NCBI RefSeq assembly: GCF_002099425.1
Contig: NW_018344260.1
Location: 664,501 to 728,500, forward strand
Direction: 5' to 3'
Length of the DNA: 64,000 nucleotides
DNA from: Phascolarctos cinereus
Taxonomy: Eukaryota; Chordata; Mammalia; Diprotodontia; Phascolarctidae
How positions within the stretch are numbered: position 1 is the first letter of the stretch; each line of letters starts with the position of its first letter. The notes under the pieces were generated by a model. That model searched no databases, was not told the DNA's origin, and saw nothing but the letters and a program-made list of their open reading frames with translations. Below, in pieces: positions 1 through 8,760 of the stretch. The position numbers and the translations under genes are program-made.

Positions 1-304
1 GTCTTCTCCAGCACCACAATTTGAAAGCATCAATTCTGCGGTGCTCAGCTTTCCTTATAGTCCAACTCTCACAGCCATACACTGTTACTGATAAAACCAT
101 AGCTTTGACCATATGGACCTTTGTCAGCAAGGTGATGTCTCTGCTTTTTAATATGTTGCCCAGATTTGCCATAGCTTTCCTTCCAAGGAGCAAGCATATT
201 TTAATTTCATGGCTACAGTCACCTTCTACAGTGATCTTTGAGCCCGAAAATATAAAATCTGACATGCTTCTATTTCTTCTCCCTCTATTTACCAGGATGA
301 CCAT
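1..304 (-). mobile_element. RTE/BovB-like LINE, end of ORF2 (cut by window edge)
   Basis: Read on the minus strand this is one frame with no stop for about 100 codons, running off the left window edge. It encodes the C-terminal part of an RTE-type reverse transcriptase, including GDCSHEIK, LLLGRKAMANL, ILKSRDITLLTKV, VYGCESWTI and IDAFKLWCWRR, all in the order seen in BovB-type ORF2 proteins. The 5' part of the element is missing (truncated near 304) and its 3' end lies outside the window. The clean frame is unusual here, where most LINE remnants are full of stops, and suggests a younger copy. Confidence 0.85.
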
Positions 305-950
305 CATTCTATATAGAGCCTATTAATGCGCTTGAAGTGAAGATGTTAGTGTATGTTCAGCTAGAAGTAGTTCCAAAAAATACAGTCAGGGATCTGTAGC
401 CTCAGTACTTAAACATAGGAACCTACCTTGGGCTATTCTATTTCACAGAAAGGTAGCATGCCTCTATATCTAGTCATGTCTTCAAGTAAATTTAGATGCT
501 GAGTGAAATTCCAGGCCTGTTCCTTGGAACTCATGAACAAGTATATTTTCCAGAGCTAACATACAGCAGCATTCACAGTTTATGCCTAGGCCTGAAGTTA
601 AAGTGATTCAGCTAAAGTTAAAGTGATTCATTAAATCCCTAGCATAATTTATTTCTTACTCATTATATAAAAGAAGTCAAAGTCTAATTGAGAATCAACT
701 GTGAATAGACTATGGTATTCTATTTAACACCTCTGTTTTTTCATCTAGATTCAAAAAATGAGGCACATTTCTTTTTACTGGAAGAAAATTGAAAAAATTA
801 TTTATCAGAGGCTAACTGGTCTAAATTGAATTTAGCTAAAGGAAAATTAGAAACCACAAGAAAATACTCTTCTACAACTCCACTCTGACAGTAGAATCTT
901 TAGCTTATTTTATATTATACTATTTCTGCTTGAGTTCTACTCTAACCCCG
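305..950. other. No gene or repeat recognised
   Basis: AT-rich sequence with no convincing open frame. The only local structure is a small direct duplication: a 16-bp unit, AAGTTAAAGTGATTCA, occurs at 595-610 and again at 615-630. Confidence 0.4.
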
Positions 951-1093
951 ACTTGAATGCTTCAATATTACAATCATCAAAGTCTTCAAAAGTGATCACT
1001 GTAAGAAAGCCTGGGGTCATCAAGAAAAGTCATACCATACCAAACTCAAGTCCTTTTAGGAGAGGCTTACTTGACTCAGGAGAACCATGGTTG

Positions 1094-1325
1094 TGCCGGA
1101 GCCAGCTCAAACCATCTCTGAAAAGCAGGATGTTAAATTTTCAGTGTGAGTATTTATACCTCTGAAGTCAGAAAATGCTACAAATCAGGGCAAGATTTAT
1201 TGTTCTGTCAATTGTCTAGGCTTAAGAAGGTGATAGAGAAAATGTTAACAATTCAAATCAAACTTAAAAGTATACTGTGAGTAAATTTTTGTAGAGCCAA
1301 TTGTTAAAATATTTACCAGCACACC
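1094..1325 (+). repeat. Unclassified dispersed repeat A, copy 1
   Basis: About 232 bp that aligns over its whole length with 53194-53415 on the same strand. Both copies begin TGCYGGAGYCAG and end TTACCARCACACC, and the flanks are unrelated, so these look like true element edges. No ORF, tRNA-like head or poly-A tail is visible. It could be a solo LTR or a non-autonomous element; I cannot name the family. Confidence 0.65.
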
Positions 1326-1446
1326 CTTGAGGAAAACATCATAAACACAGTATAACTGGATTTGAGTAAGGCATTTATCTAACTGGGCCAGAAAAAAAGG
1401 AGAGAATTCCTCAGGCTTTGGGTGGCCAATGTGTTTTATTCACCTA

Positions 1447-1698
1447 ACAACAACAACAACAATAGCAATAACAGCTAACATTCATATAGCTCTTTAAGGC
1501 TTGAATAGTGCCTGATATATGTTACATCAATTGGTCCTCACAACAGCCCTGGAAAGGAGGTAGGTGCTATTCTCCCTTTACAGATGAGGAAACTGAGGCT
1601 GAGAGAGATTAAGTGACCAGCCTAGAGTTGTATAGCTAGTAGGTTCCTGCAGCAAGATTTAAACTTAGTTCTTCTGGCCAAGCATTCTATCTACCAAA
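1447..1698 (-). mobile_element. THER1/MIR-class CORE-SINE
   Basis: Antisense copy reading tail to head. An AACAAC/AATA-rich tail is followed by 'tagctaacattcatatagc', then CTCACAACAGCCCTGG, ACAGATGAGGAAACTGAGG and a degraded tRNA-like head. Length is close to full for the family. Confidence 0.8.
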
Positions 1699-1742
1699 AT
1701 GTTACACAAACTTATCTTTAACTATCTGATTGCTTATGTGAA

Positions 1743-1945
1743 TAAGGAAGGCTCTTGGAGGTGGTGGCATTCTAACTGGACCTTGAAGGATGGATAAGGA
1801 TACGGTACATAGAATCAATTGATAAATAAGCCTTTATTAACTCCCTACTATGCTCCAGGCATTGCAGTAGGTTCTTGGATTACTAAGAAGGATTTAAGTC
1901 CATGCCTTCATGAAATTTACATTTGATTGGGGAAGATAATATGGA
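1743..1945 (-). mobile_element. L2 LINE 3' fragments (two)
   Basis: 1743-1800 matches the L2 segment upstream of the tail (antisense 'aaggctcttggaggtggtgg'). 1818-1945 is the antisense L2 3' end (CTTTATTAACTCCCTACTATG, then CATGAAATTTACATTTGATTGG). The order shows two separate L2 pieces rather than one copy. Confidence 0.7.
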
Positions 1946-1950
1946 GTATG

Positions 1951-2122
1951 GCAGCCAGAGAACTGCTTCTGGAGTCAGAGGCTCTGGGTTCTTATTCCAC
2001 GTCTGATATGTATTGGCTGTGTAATCTTGGACAAGACATTTGAACTCCTTAGGCCAAAGTCTTCAAAATGAGTGGGTTAGAACAGATGGTCTCTGAGGTT
2101 CCTCCCAGCTCTTTATCATTTC
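1951..2122 (+). mobile_element. MIR3-type CORE-SINE
   Basis: Sense copy with degraded tRNA-derived head (CTGGAGTCAGAGGCTCTGGGTT), core 'ttggctgtgtaatcttggac' and the L3/CR1-like tail GGTTAGAACAGATGGTCTCTGAGGTTCC that marks MIR3. Confidence 0.7.
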
Positions 2123-2202
2123 TTGTTTGTGTTGTTGTTAGATATGTTATATACATATCTAAGTACATATGAACACATAGGTTTGGGATAGTTACTGTGA
2201 CT

Positions 2203-2425
2203 ATGATTTCATTGGTATGCAGAATATTCAGTGCAGAAACTATCTCTGCCAGTGCAGATCAGCCAATACCCTTCGATTTATCTAACAGAACAGACATCTG
2301 AAAAAAATGGCCTGGAACTGAGAAATTGACTGATTTGCCCAGGGTCACATAGCCAGAATAGTTAAGACTTGAACCCAGGTCTTCCTAATTCTAAGTCTGA
2401 CCATAAATCCACTATGTAATGCTGA
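2203..2425 (-). mobile_element. MIR-family SINE
   Basis: Antisense copy. The 2300-2425 part (GATTTGCCCAGGGTCACATAG, then GAACCCAGGTCTTCCTAATTC) is the usual MIR core and head. The 2203-2290 part with 'ctctgccagtgcagatcagc' matches a marsupial MIR variant also seen at 63490-63650. Confidence 0.65.
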
Positions 2426-2785
2426 TTCTCAACAACAAATTAATAAGAATAATTAGTAAAGATGGGAAGCTACCAGATGGCACTCACTTCTCCCCAGTGG
2501 TCACACCACGTATAATATTTCTTCTGTCAAAGACTCAACATTTATATTTACTCCCCACAAGGGGTATCCTAGAGTTTATTCCACCAAGCCATCCTATGCC
2601 CTGAAGTCCAAGGTCTATCACAACCTTTACCTTCCCAACCCGACCAAACTGAATTTGTCTTTAAAGGTTGCTTGGGCATGTTTTATGCTGCTTACTCTTG
2701 GCATGTTTGGGGGCCTCCAGACATCAAGGCTCTTAGCCACAGCTCTGTCCATATGAACAGAGTACAAATTAATAAGGTTTTAATT
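2426..2785. other. No gene or repeat recognised
   Basis: A 61-codon frame at 2419-2604 has no recognisable domain and no coding-like bias. Nothing else stands out. Confidence 0.4.
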
Positions 2786-2899
2786 AATTCAATTGAGCAA
2801 ACATCTATTAATCGCTAACTATATCAGGCACTGAGCTAAGTGCTGAAGATACAAAGATAAAAAAAGAAATAGAACCTGCCTTCAAGGAGCTTAAATTCT

Positions 2900-4010
2900 T
2901 TTTCAAAATATAATTTTTTTCAACTAACAAAAATCTTTTTTCTCTCCTTCCTACCTCCCCCACCCTTAAAGCAAAGCAACACCCTTGGAACAAATATGCA
3001 CAATCAAACAAAACTAATTCCTACACTGTTGTTCAGTCATATCAGTCCTGTCTGACTTTTCCTGACCTCAGCTGGGGTTTTCTTGGCAAAGATACTGGAG
3101 TAGTTTATCATTTCCTTCTACAGCTCATTTTACAAATGAGTAAACTGAGGCAAATAGAGTTAAATGACTTGCCCAGCGTCTAAGACTACATTGGAACTCA
3201 TGAAACTGAGTCTTCTTGACTCCAAGCCCAGTGCTCTATCCATTGCACCATCTAGCTGCCCTATGTTGGTTGTTCGCAAAAATATGTTTCAAGCTGCATC
3301 CTGAGTTCATCACTTCTCTGGAAGGAGGTGGGTGGCATGTTTCATCAGGGGTTTCTCTAATCTTGGTTAGTCATTGCTCATAAGTTTTTTAAAGTTATTT
3401 TTGTTTATAATTTTGTTGTCATTGTATAAATCATTCTTTTGATTCTATCCTTCTCACCCTGTATCAGTTCATGTAAGTCTTCCTTGGTGTCTCTGAAACT
3501 GTCCCCTTCATCATTTCTGATAGCCTTCCGTTACATTCATATTCCATAATTTCTTTAGCCATTCCCCAACTGGTGTGCACACCCTTAGTTCACAGTTCAT
3601 GCTACCACAAAAAGAACTGATATACTTATTTACAAAAAACATTTTCCTCTTTCTTTCATTTCTTTGAGGTATAGACATAATAGTGGTGTCATTGGTTCAA
3701 ACGGTTTAGTAAGTTTTTTGAGCATAGTTCCAAACTTCTTTCCAGAGTGGCTGGACCAATTCATAACTCATCAACATTGTGTTAATGTACCTGTTTTCCC
3801 ACACTCTCTCCAATATTTGTCATTTTCCTTTTTTGCCAATATTGTTAATCTGGTAGGTATGAGAAAGAGCTGTCTAATCTGCTAATCTGCATTTTTCTAA
3901 TTATTTATGATTTGGAGCATTTTTTTCATTAGGGCAATTGATAGGTTAGATTTCATCTTCTAATAATTGCCTGCTCACATTGTTTGACCACTTATCATTT
4001 GGGAAATTAT
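2900..4010 (-). mobile_element. L1 LINE 3' fragment (interrupted by MAR1)
   Basis: Antisense marsupial L1 3' end. 2900-3027 is 3'UTR (ACAACACCCTTGGAACAAAT). After the SINE, 3261-4010 continues from the 3'UTR into the C-terminal part of ORF2, with landmarks such as 'ccattccccaactggtg', 'tagtggtgtcattggttc' and CAGAGTGGCTGGACCAATTC. It is 5'-truncated and many stops break the ORF. Confidence 0.85.
3028..3260 (-). mobile_element. MAR1-type SINE inside the L1
   Basis: Antisense full-length copy, with GTTGTTCAGTCATATCAGTC at its 3' end, then GGGGTTTTCTTGGCAAAGAT, the 'gaaactgagg'-like core and the tRNA-like head ending CATCTAGCTGCC. Flanks CCTACACT and CCTATGTT look like an eroded target duplication. 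Confidence 0.9.
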
Positions 4011-4075
4011 AAGAAGTTTACATTCTATTGGATGGAAAACAATATTTGCTGTTATAATACATATCTATCTAAGTA

Positions 4076-4850
4076 ATTATTTAAAATTAAAATAAACATT
4101 GTTAAATAAAAAATAAGAACTAGGGGAGAGGTCACACATCTACTATGAAGCAAAGGCAATTAAAAATGGGAAAAGATTCTGGAGGGCATAAAGGAAAATT
4201 AGGTCATGGTGGGCTAGGGAGTCCAAATGCATGGGGCTGACCTAGAAAGCTATTTATACTTACTGGTTGTAGGATGGGACTGAGCAAACCAAAATTTCTT
4301 CTTGTTCCTGGCATTTTCTTTAACTGATTTCCCTAAAAATAATTGCTTGCTTGGTCGTCATTGGTGGGATGGGGAGGAAGAGAGGTGATAATAACCAAAC
4401 CATGAAGCTGAATTGATCAGGGATAAGTCAGAAAAGAACACATGGAGTAGATCATTGGATCAGGTCCCACTCTAAGGTTGGATGCATGCATGACTATTAG
4501 CTTAACCAACTTTGCAAAGGAGGAATGAGAGGTTTCATGTACGGCCAACTTGAAGAGTTTTCTTGGTGTATTGTGGCCTCTGCATTATTGCTTCTGTTTA
4601 AGATCAGTTATATAAGCCTCTGGCTGCAGCTTTGAAGGCTATATTACAAAAGCAAGAGGATCAAGACCATGACTGAAGAGGGAGAATTAGGGCAAGGAAA
4701 GCAATTTATTGAAAAGAGGAATGCACTGGATAATTAAAATGAGACACACGCTAACATAGCCAGAAAATGTACGCAGCTATTTTAAGAGCTAAGTTGGAGT
4801 GTTGTGTCAACCTGGGAATTAAGACAGGTCAGAGACTTAAGAAGCTTTTT
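4076..4850. other. No gene or repeat recognised
   Basis: AT-rich, no open frame of note, no SINE or LINE signature I can name. Confidence 0.35.
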
Positions 4851-5213
4851 GCTTCAAAAGACATTTATTAAGCTTCTGTCCTGGGTACAGTGTAGGAACT
4901 GGGGTAGGTACCATTCAATTTGACAAATATTTACTAAGTGACTATTGTGCAAGGTACTGTATTAAATCTTGGGGACATAAAGACAAAAATGAAACAGTTC
5001 CTGCCCTCAAGGAGCTTATATTCTAGTAAATGTGACTTATATAAAAGTAAGTAAAACACAAGGCAAAGCAAGGCTTACTTTGTGCCGGAAACTGTTCTAA
5101 GTGTTGGAGATCAAATAAAAGCAAAAAGAAAGATGTTCCTTACCCACAAGGAGCTTCCTCACAAGGGGGAAGACAAAAAAGGGAGATGAAAAGCATGAAG
5201 GAGTATTACATTC
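4851..5213 (-). mobile_element. L2 LINE 3' ends, three partial copies in series
   Basis: Three antisense L2 tails follow each other, each restarting with a 'cattta...aagc...actgt' block: near 4861, 4921 and 5071. The second and third each carry their own CAAGGAGCTT segment. This is either repeated insertion or local duplication of the L2 end. Confidence 0.75.
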
Positions 5214-5214
5214 A

Positions 5215-5450
5215 AAGGTATCTGTGTGTATGCATGCACACATGCATATATAAATGTGAATGTATTTGTGTATATATATTTGTGTGTATGTATATAAACA
5301 TAGCAATGTATGATAATATTATATGTATAATTATAATAATTATGGCATATATAATTTTGTTATATAATACATTATATAATTGTATGTGACAATTACATAT
5401 TATATAATTCCATAATTTAATAATATTATATATACATATATATCTATATA
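5215..5450. repeat. (TG)/(TA)-rich microsatellite inside L2
   Basis: Degenerate TGTA/TATA/ATAT tract. It lies where the L2 consensus has its own 'atatg-tacata' stretch, and L2 sequence resumes after it. The open frames on both strands here are low-complexity artefacts. Confidence 0.85.
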
Positions 5451-5454
5451 CACT

Positions 5455-6009
5455 AAGCAATTTCTAGCTATTAACTTGGGGAAGGGATTTAGAAAGTCTG
5501 CTGTATGGGCTGTGACCTGAGCTGAGGGATTCCAAGAGACAGAAGTGAGGAGGAAAGGCATTCCAAGACTGGACTAGGGGATGACGTGTGAAGATACAGA
5601 AAGGGATGAGATTAAATGGTATAGATGGGGGACCAGCAATAAGGTCAATTTGGCCTGGATACAAAATATGCAAGACAGAGTCATGTCAAACCAATCTGGA
5701 AAGATAGGTTGAAACATTTTGTGAACAGCTTTAAATACCAGCCAGGAATTTGTAGCTTATCCTTTAGCACATAAACCTCTTGAATAGGGAGGTGGTATCG
5801 ACAGACATGTACTTTGGGAATTTCAACATGGCAGGTATATAGAGGATGGACTATAAGAAAGAAGAGGCTGGATATGGATAGACCAATTTAAAGGCTATCA
5901 TAAGAGTCCAGCTGTCAGGGTATAAAGACCTGAACTAGGATGATGGTAGTGTGAGAACAAAGAAAGGATATTGTAGAGGTAGGATCAATTTGGTTAACAA
6001 AATGACTAC
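5455..6009 (-). mobile_element. L2 LINE, ORF2 end and 3' region
   Basis: Antisense L2 continuing from 5213. Landmarks are GGCATTCCAAGACTGGAC, 'gtgaacagctttaaatacc', CTATCATAAGAGTCCAGC and 'gacctgaactaggatgatgg', which correspond on the minus strand to the L2 RT thumb region. Multiple stops are present. Confidence 0.8.
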
Positions 6010-6012
6010 AGG

Positions 6013-6159
6013 AGGGCAGCTAGGTGGCACAGTGGATAGAGTACCAGCCCTGGAATCAGGAGGACCTGCGTTCGAATCCAGACTCAGACACATAACACTC
6101 ACTAGCTGTATGACTCTGGTCAAGTCACTTAACCCTAATTGCGTCATCAAAAAAAAAAA
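6013..6159 (+). mobile_element. WSINE1-like short SINE
   Basis: Sense copy with tRNA-like head 'gggcagctaggtggcacag', box-B-like GTTCGAATCC, short body and A-rich tail. A 9-bp target duplication flanks it: GACTACAGG (6004-6012) and GACTATAGG (6160-6168). It splits the L2. Confidence 0.92.
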
Positions 6160-6275
6160 GACTATAGGGAGCAAAGGGAAGAGTAAAAAATTATTCCTAG
6201 GTTGCAAACCAGGGTAGCTATATAGAAAAAGAAAACATATTCCCTATCCTTATGAAACTCACTATCTAGTAGAGG
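6160..6275 (-). mobile_element. L2 LINE remainder
   Basis: L2 sequence resumes ('attcctaggttgcaaaccag'). A further antisense L2 3' end (CTTATGAAACTCACTATCTAG) then runs into the next microsatellite. Confidence 0.6.
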
Positions 6276-6392
6276 GAATATATGTGTGTATACATGCGTA
6301 CATACATATATGTATGTATGGGTATATGTATACGTATTTATACATATATATGCCTATTTATATTTACATATGTATACACATATGCATATGTA
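6276..6392. repeat. (TATG)/(TACA) microsatellite inside L2
   Basis: TGTATACATGCGTACATACA-type tract placed just after the L2 3' block, as at 5215, 31253 and 38180. Confidence 0.85.
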
Positions 6393-6399
6393 TAATATT

Positions 6400-6546
6400 G
6401 CCTCAGGCACTTACTAGCTGTGTGACTGGGAAGTCACTTAACCCTGTTTGCAATAGTTCCTCAACTGTAAAATGAGCTGGAGAAGGAAATGGCACAAGGG
6501 TCACAAAGAGTCGAACATGACTAAAAATGACTAAATAACAAAAAAA
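6400..6546 (+). mobile_element. MAR1-type SINE, 5'-truncated
   Basis: Begins within the head (CCTCAGGCACTTACTAGCTG), then GAGCTGGAGAAGGAAATGGC, CACAAAGAGTCGAACATGAC and an AAC-rich tail. The internal segment 'actccagtatctttgccaag' is deleted. Confidence 0.85.
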
Positions 6547-6549
6547 CCA

Positions 6550-6680
6550 AAAGTGATGTGATGAACTAGAGGTACAGAATGAGATATGTATTTTCAGACA
6601 TGGCCACTTTCTAGGTTTGTTTTGCATTATTGGATTTGTTATAAAAGAGAGCTTTTTTGAAGGGAAGACGAAGGAATATT
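6550..6680 (+). mobile_element. L1 LINE 3'UTR fragment
   Basis: 'gatgaactagaggtacagaa', a 'gacatggccactttctagg'-like block and TTTGTTTTGCATTATTGGAT resemble the sense 3'UTR of marsupial L1s. Short and degraded. Confidence 0.5.
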
Positions 6681-6689
6681 TGAGAATGA

Positions 6690-7540
6690 GGCAGTGATAA
6701 AAAAAAATTGAACCTGTGCCTGATAAAACCATGAGAGAATCCTGTGGATTCCTAAGAGAGCTTGGAAAAAACACTAAGTTATTCCAGAATGGTTCAAAAG
6801 AAAAGCAGAAGAGTAAAACTTAGAAGGAATGATGTCGGAACTTACAGTCTGCACAGCACAAATAATTAGCAGATTAGAAAATCTTGAATTCACAGTAGTG
6901 AGTGAAAGAGAATTACAGATTAGGAACACAAAAATACTGAAGTGAAAGGCAATGTAGAAGAAGAGAAGCAAAAGGCAATCATGTTCAAAGAACACATGCT
7001 CCCTGTACAAGCAAAGTACCTTGACCTCAAAGACAGGCTGCACAGAGACAAACTAAGGGTCATGGGTACCCCAAACAAGCATGAAAAGTCAAAAAGCCTG
7101 GACGACATAATGCAGTAAGCAAAACAAGAAAACTTCCCAGAGTTTCTGAATGCAGAAAACAAAGAATCAATCAAAAGAACACACAGATTACCTGCAAGGA
7201 AAACAACAAAACATCACCTTCAGACTTCAAGATAATACTGGCCAATTTTAACAACTCTGGTGACAAAGAGCAAATTCTGCAAATGACCAGAAGAAAGGCC
7301 TTCAAAAATAAAGAAAAGGAAACTCAAATAACATAAGAATACTGAGTACACACTTGAAAACTCTGAAAAGAATGAAATCATATATTCCAAAAAGAAAAAG
7401 AAAAAGCTCAAGATGCAACCCAAAATGACATACTCTTAAACCTCAGCCTAATCATTAATGCAAAAAGAGAGACATTGAAAAAAATAGAAGCATTTAAGGC
7501 AGGCCTTGGAAGAAAAAAAACAAAACATAACTTCATGAAA
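6690..7540 (+). mobile_element. L1 (or HAL1) ORF1 remnant
   Basis: Sense-strand remnant of an L1 ORF1 RNA-binding protein. Around 7010-7200 conceptual translation gives LHRDKLRVMGTPN, LDDIMQ, QENFPEF and IKRTHRLPARK. These parallel the LRRDNLRIIGVPE..., ENFPE... and RAHRIP blocks of the L1 ORF1p RRM and C-terminal domain. Several stops and frame changes are present. No ORF2 follows directly, so a half-L1 (HAL1) element is possible. Confidence 0.7.
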
Positions 7541-8004
7541 TATTTTCCTTATAAACATTCCAAATAATAGAAATACCAAAAAAAATATAACTTTTTTCCT
7601 TTTTTTGTTTATGTTCAGCTATTGAGGAAAGAATAATCAGATAAGGTACTCCATCTCACAAGGTTATTTTTTAAAGAGCAAGTGAAAAACCATACGATTA
7701 AAAAAACCAGAGATCACTAGTAGTTTTTTTTAAATACAGAAGATGAAATTAGAATTTTAAAAAGTAAGAGAAGTGAAAATGAAAGAGCAGAACTTAAACT
7801 CCATGAACCAAACCTCACAACCCTATCATAGTAAACTGATGTAATTTATGGGATAAAGGTGCAGAAAAGACATAAGTGTGGTCAGGTGAAAGGGAAGGAC
7901 AGAAAGGAATGAATGATATACCCTTATCAAGTCTGTGGGTAATAGCAATAGGAAAAAAATTCCTATTGTCTTTCAGCAAGAGATGCTTCAAGAGAATAGG
8001 AAAA
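7541..8004. other. AT-rich, possibly L1-derived, not resolved
   Basis: No clear family signature. The 60-85 codon frames on either strand have no domain. Confidence 0.35.
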
Positions 8005-8399
8005 TTAGTGATGGAGCCAAGATGGGAAGTAGAGGCAGAAATTCTTCTGAACTTTCCCAAATTCCCCTCCAAACAACTTTGAAATAATGTCTCAAATGGA
8101 ATTTTGGAGAAGAAGGGCCTCTCAAAAGGTCAAGGTGAAACGATTTTCCAACATAAGACAATTTAAGAGAACAGCAGGAAAGATCTGTCACATTAGGGTT
8201 ATAATCAGCCTGAAATGCAGCTAAGGCTGCACCAAGGCAGTACCAGTAGAAGCCCTGGGGGGTGGTTGCAGCAGTAGTAGCAGCTTCAGGAACTCTCAGT
8301 CCACAGAAAGTAAGGGGGTTGACCAACAGATCAGAAAGAAATTACAGAGGACACTGTGTTGGCACTGGATGCAAGACCCTGCTGCATTGCCCATACACA

Positions 8400-8760
8400 G
8401 TTCCAGGGCAAAGAGGAGCACCAGCTCTTGCAGCCACAAGGGAGCAGGGGCCTAGTCATAGTTCCAAGGCAAAAAGGAGCATTAATGTTTCTGGCTGCAG
8501 GACAGCAGAAGCCCAAGTCACAGTTGCAGGATCAAAAGGAACACCTATGGCCATGGGGGAACAGGGATCCAGGCTATAATTCCAGGGCAAGGAGGAGTGA
8601 TTATAATTGCTCACAAGGAAGCAGGAGCCCTGGTCTCAGTTTTAAGGCAGAAAAGAGCATTAGCACTTACAGCCACAGGAGAGTAGGGACCTGGTCATAG
8701 TTCCAGAGCCAAGAGGAGTGCCAGCACTTGTGGCTACAGGGGAATAAGATGTCTTCCTGG
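8400..8760 (+). promoter_or_regulatory. L1 5'UTR tandem monomers (6 x ~60 bp)
   Basis: Six diverged units begin at about 8400, 8461, 8523, 8579, 8639 and 8700, each opening with a GTTCCAGGGCAAAGAGGAG-like phrase and then a 'cagccac-aggag-agcaggg' phrase. Unit spacing is 56-62 bp. Tandem 5' monomers act as promoter units in mouse L1; that role here is inference. Long open frames across this array (8262-8700) arise because the unit lacks stops. Confidence 0.7.

Larger units (their letters stand above)
2788..4075 (-). mobile_element. L2 LINE 3' end split by an L1 insertion
   Basis: Antisense L2 tail at 2788-2899 (CAAACATCTATTAATCGC, CTTCAAGGAGCTTAAATTCT) resumes at 4011 with the next expected L2 bases. 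The L1 between carries a 16-bp target duplication, 2884-2899 versus 4011-4026, matching at 13 of 16 positions. The L2 therefore predates the L1. Confidence 0.8.

Noticed and set aside
6013-6159. tRNA gene
   Set aside because: tRNA-like A/B boxes belong to a SINE head followed by SINE body, A-tail and target duplication; no cloverleaf 3' half.
8262-8700. 105- and 114-codon plus-strand frames
   Set aside because: They run through the L1 5'UTR tandem monomers; no known domain and the repeat unit explains the open frame.
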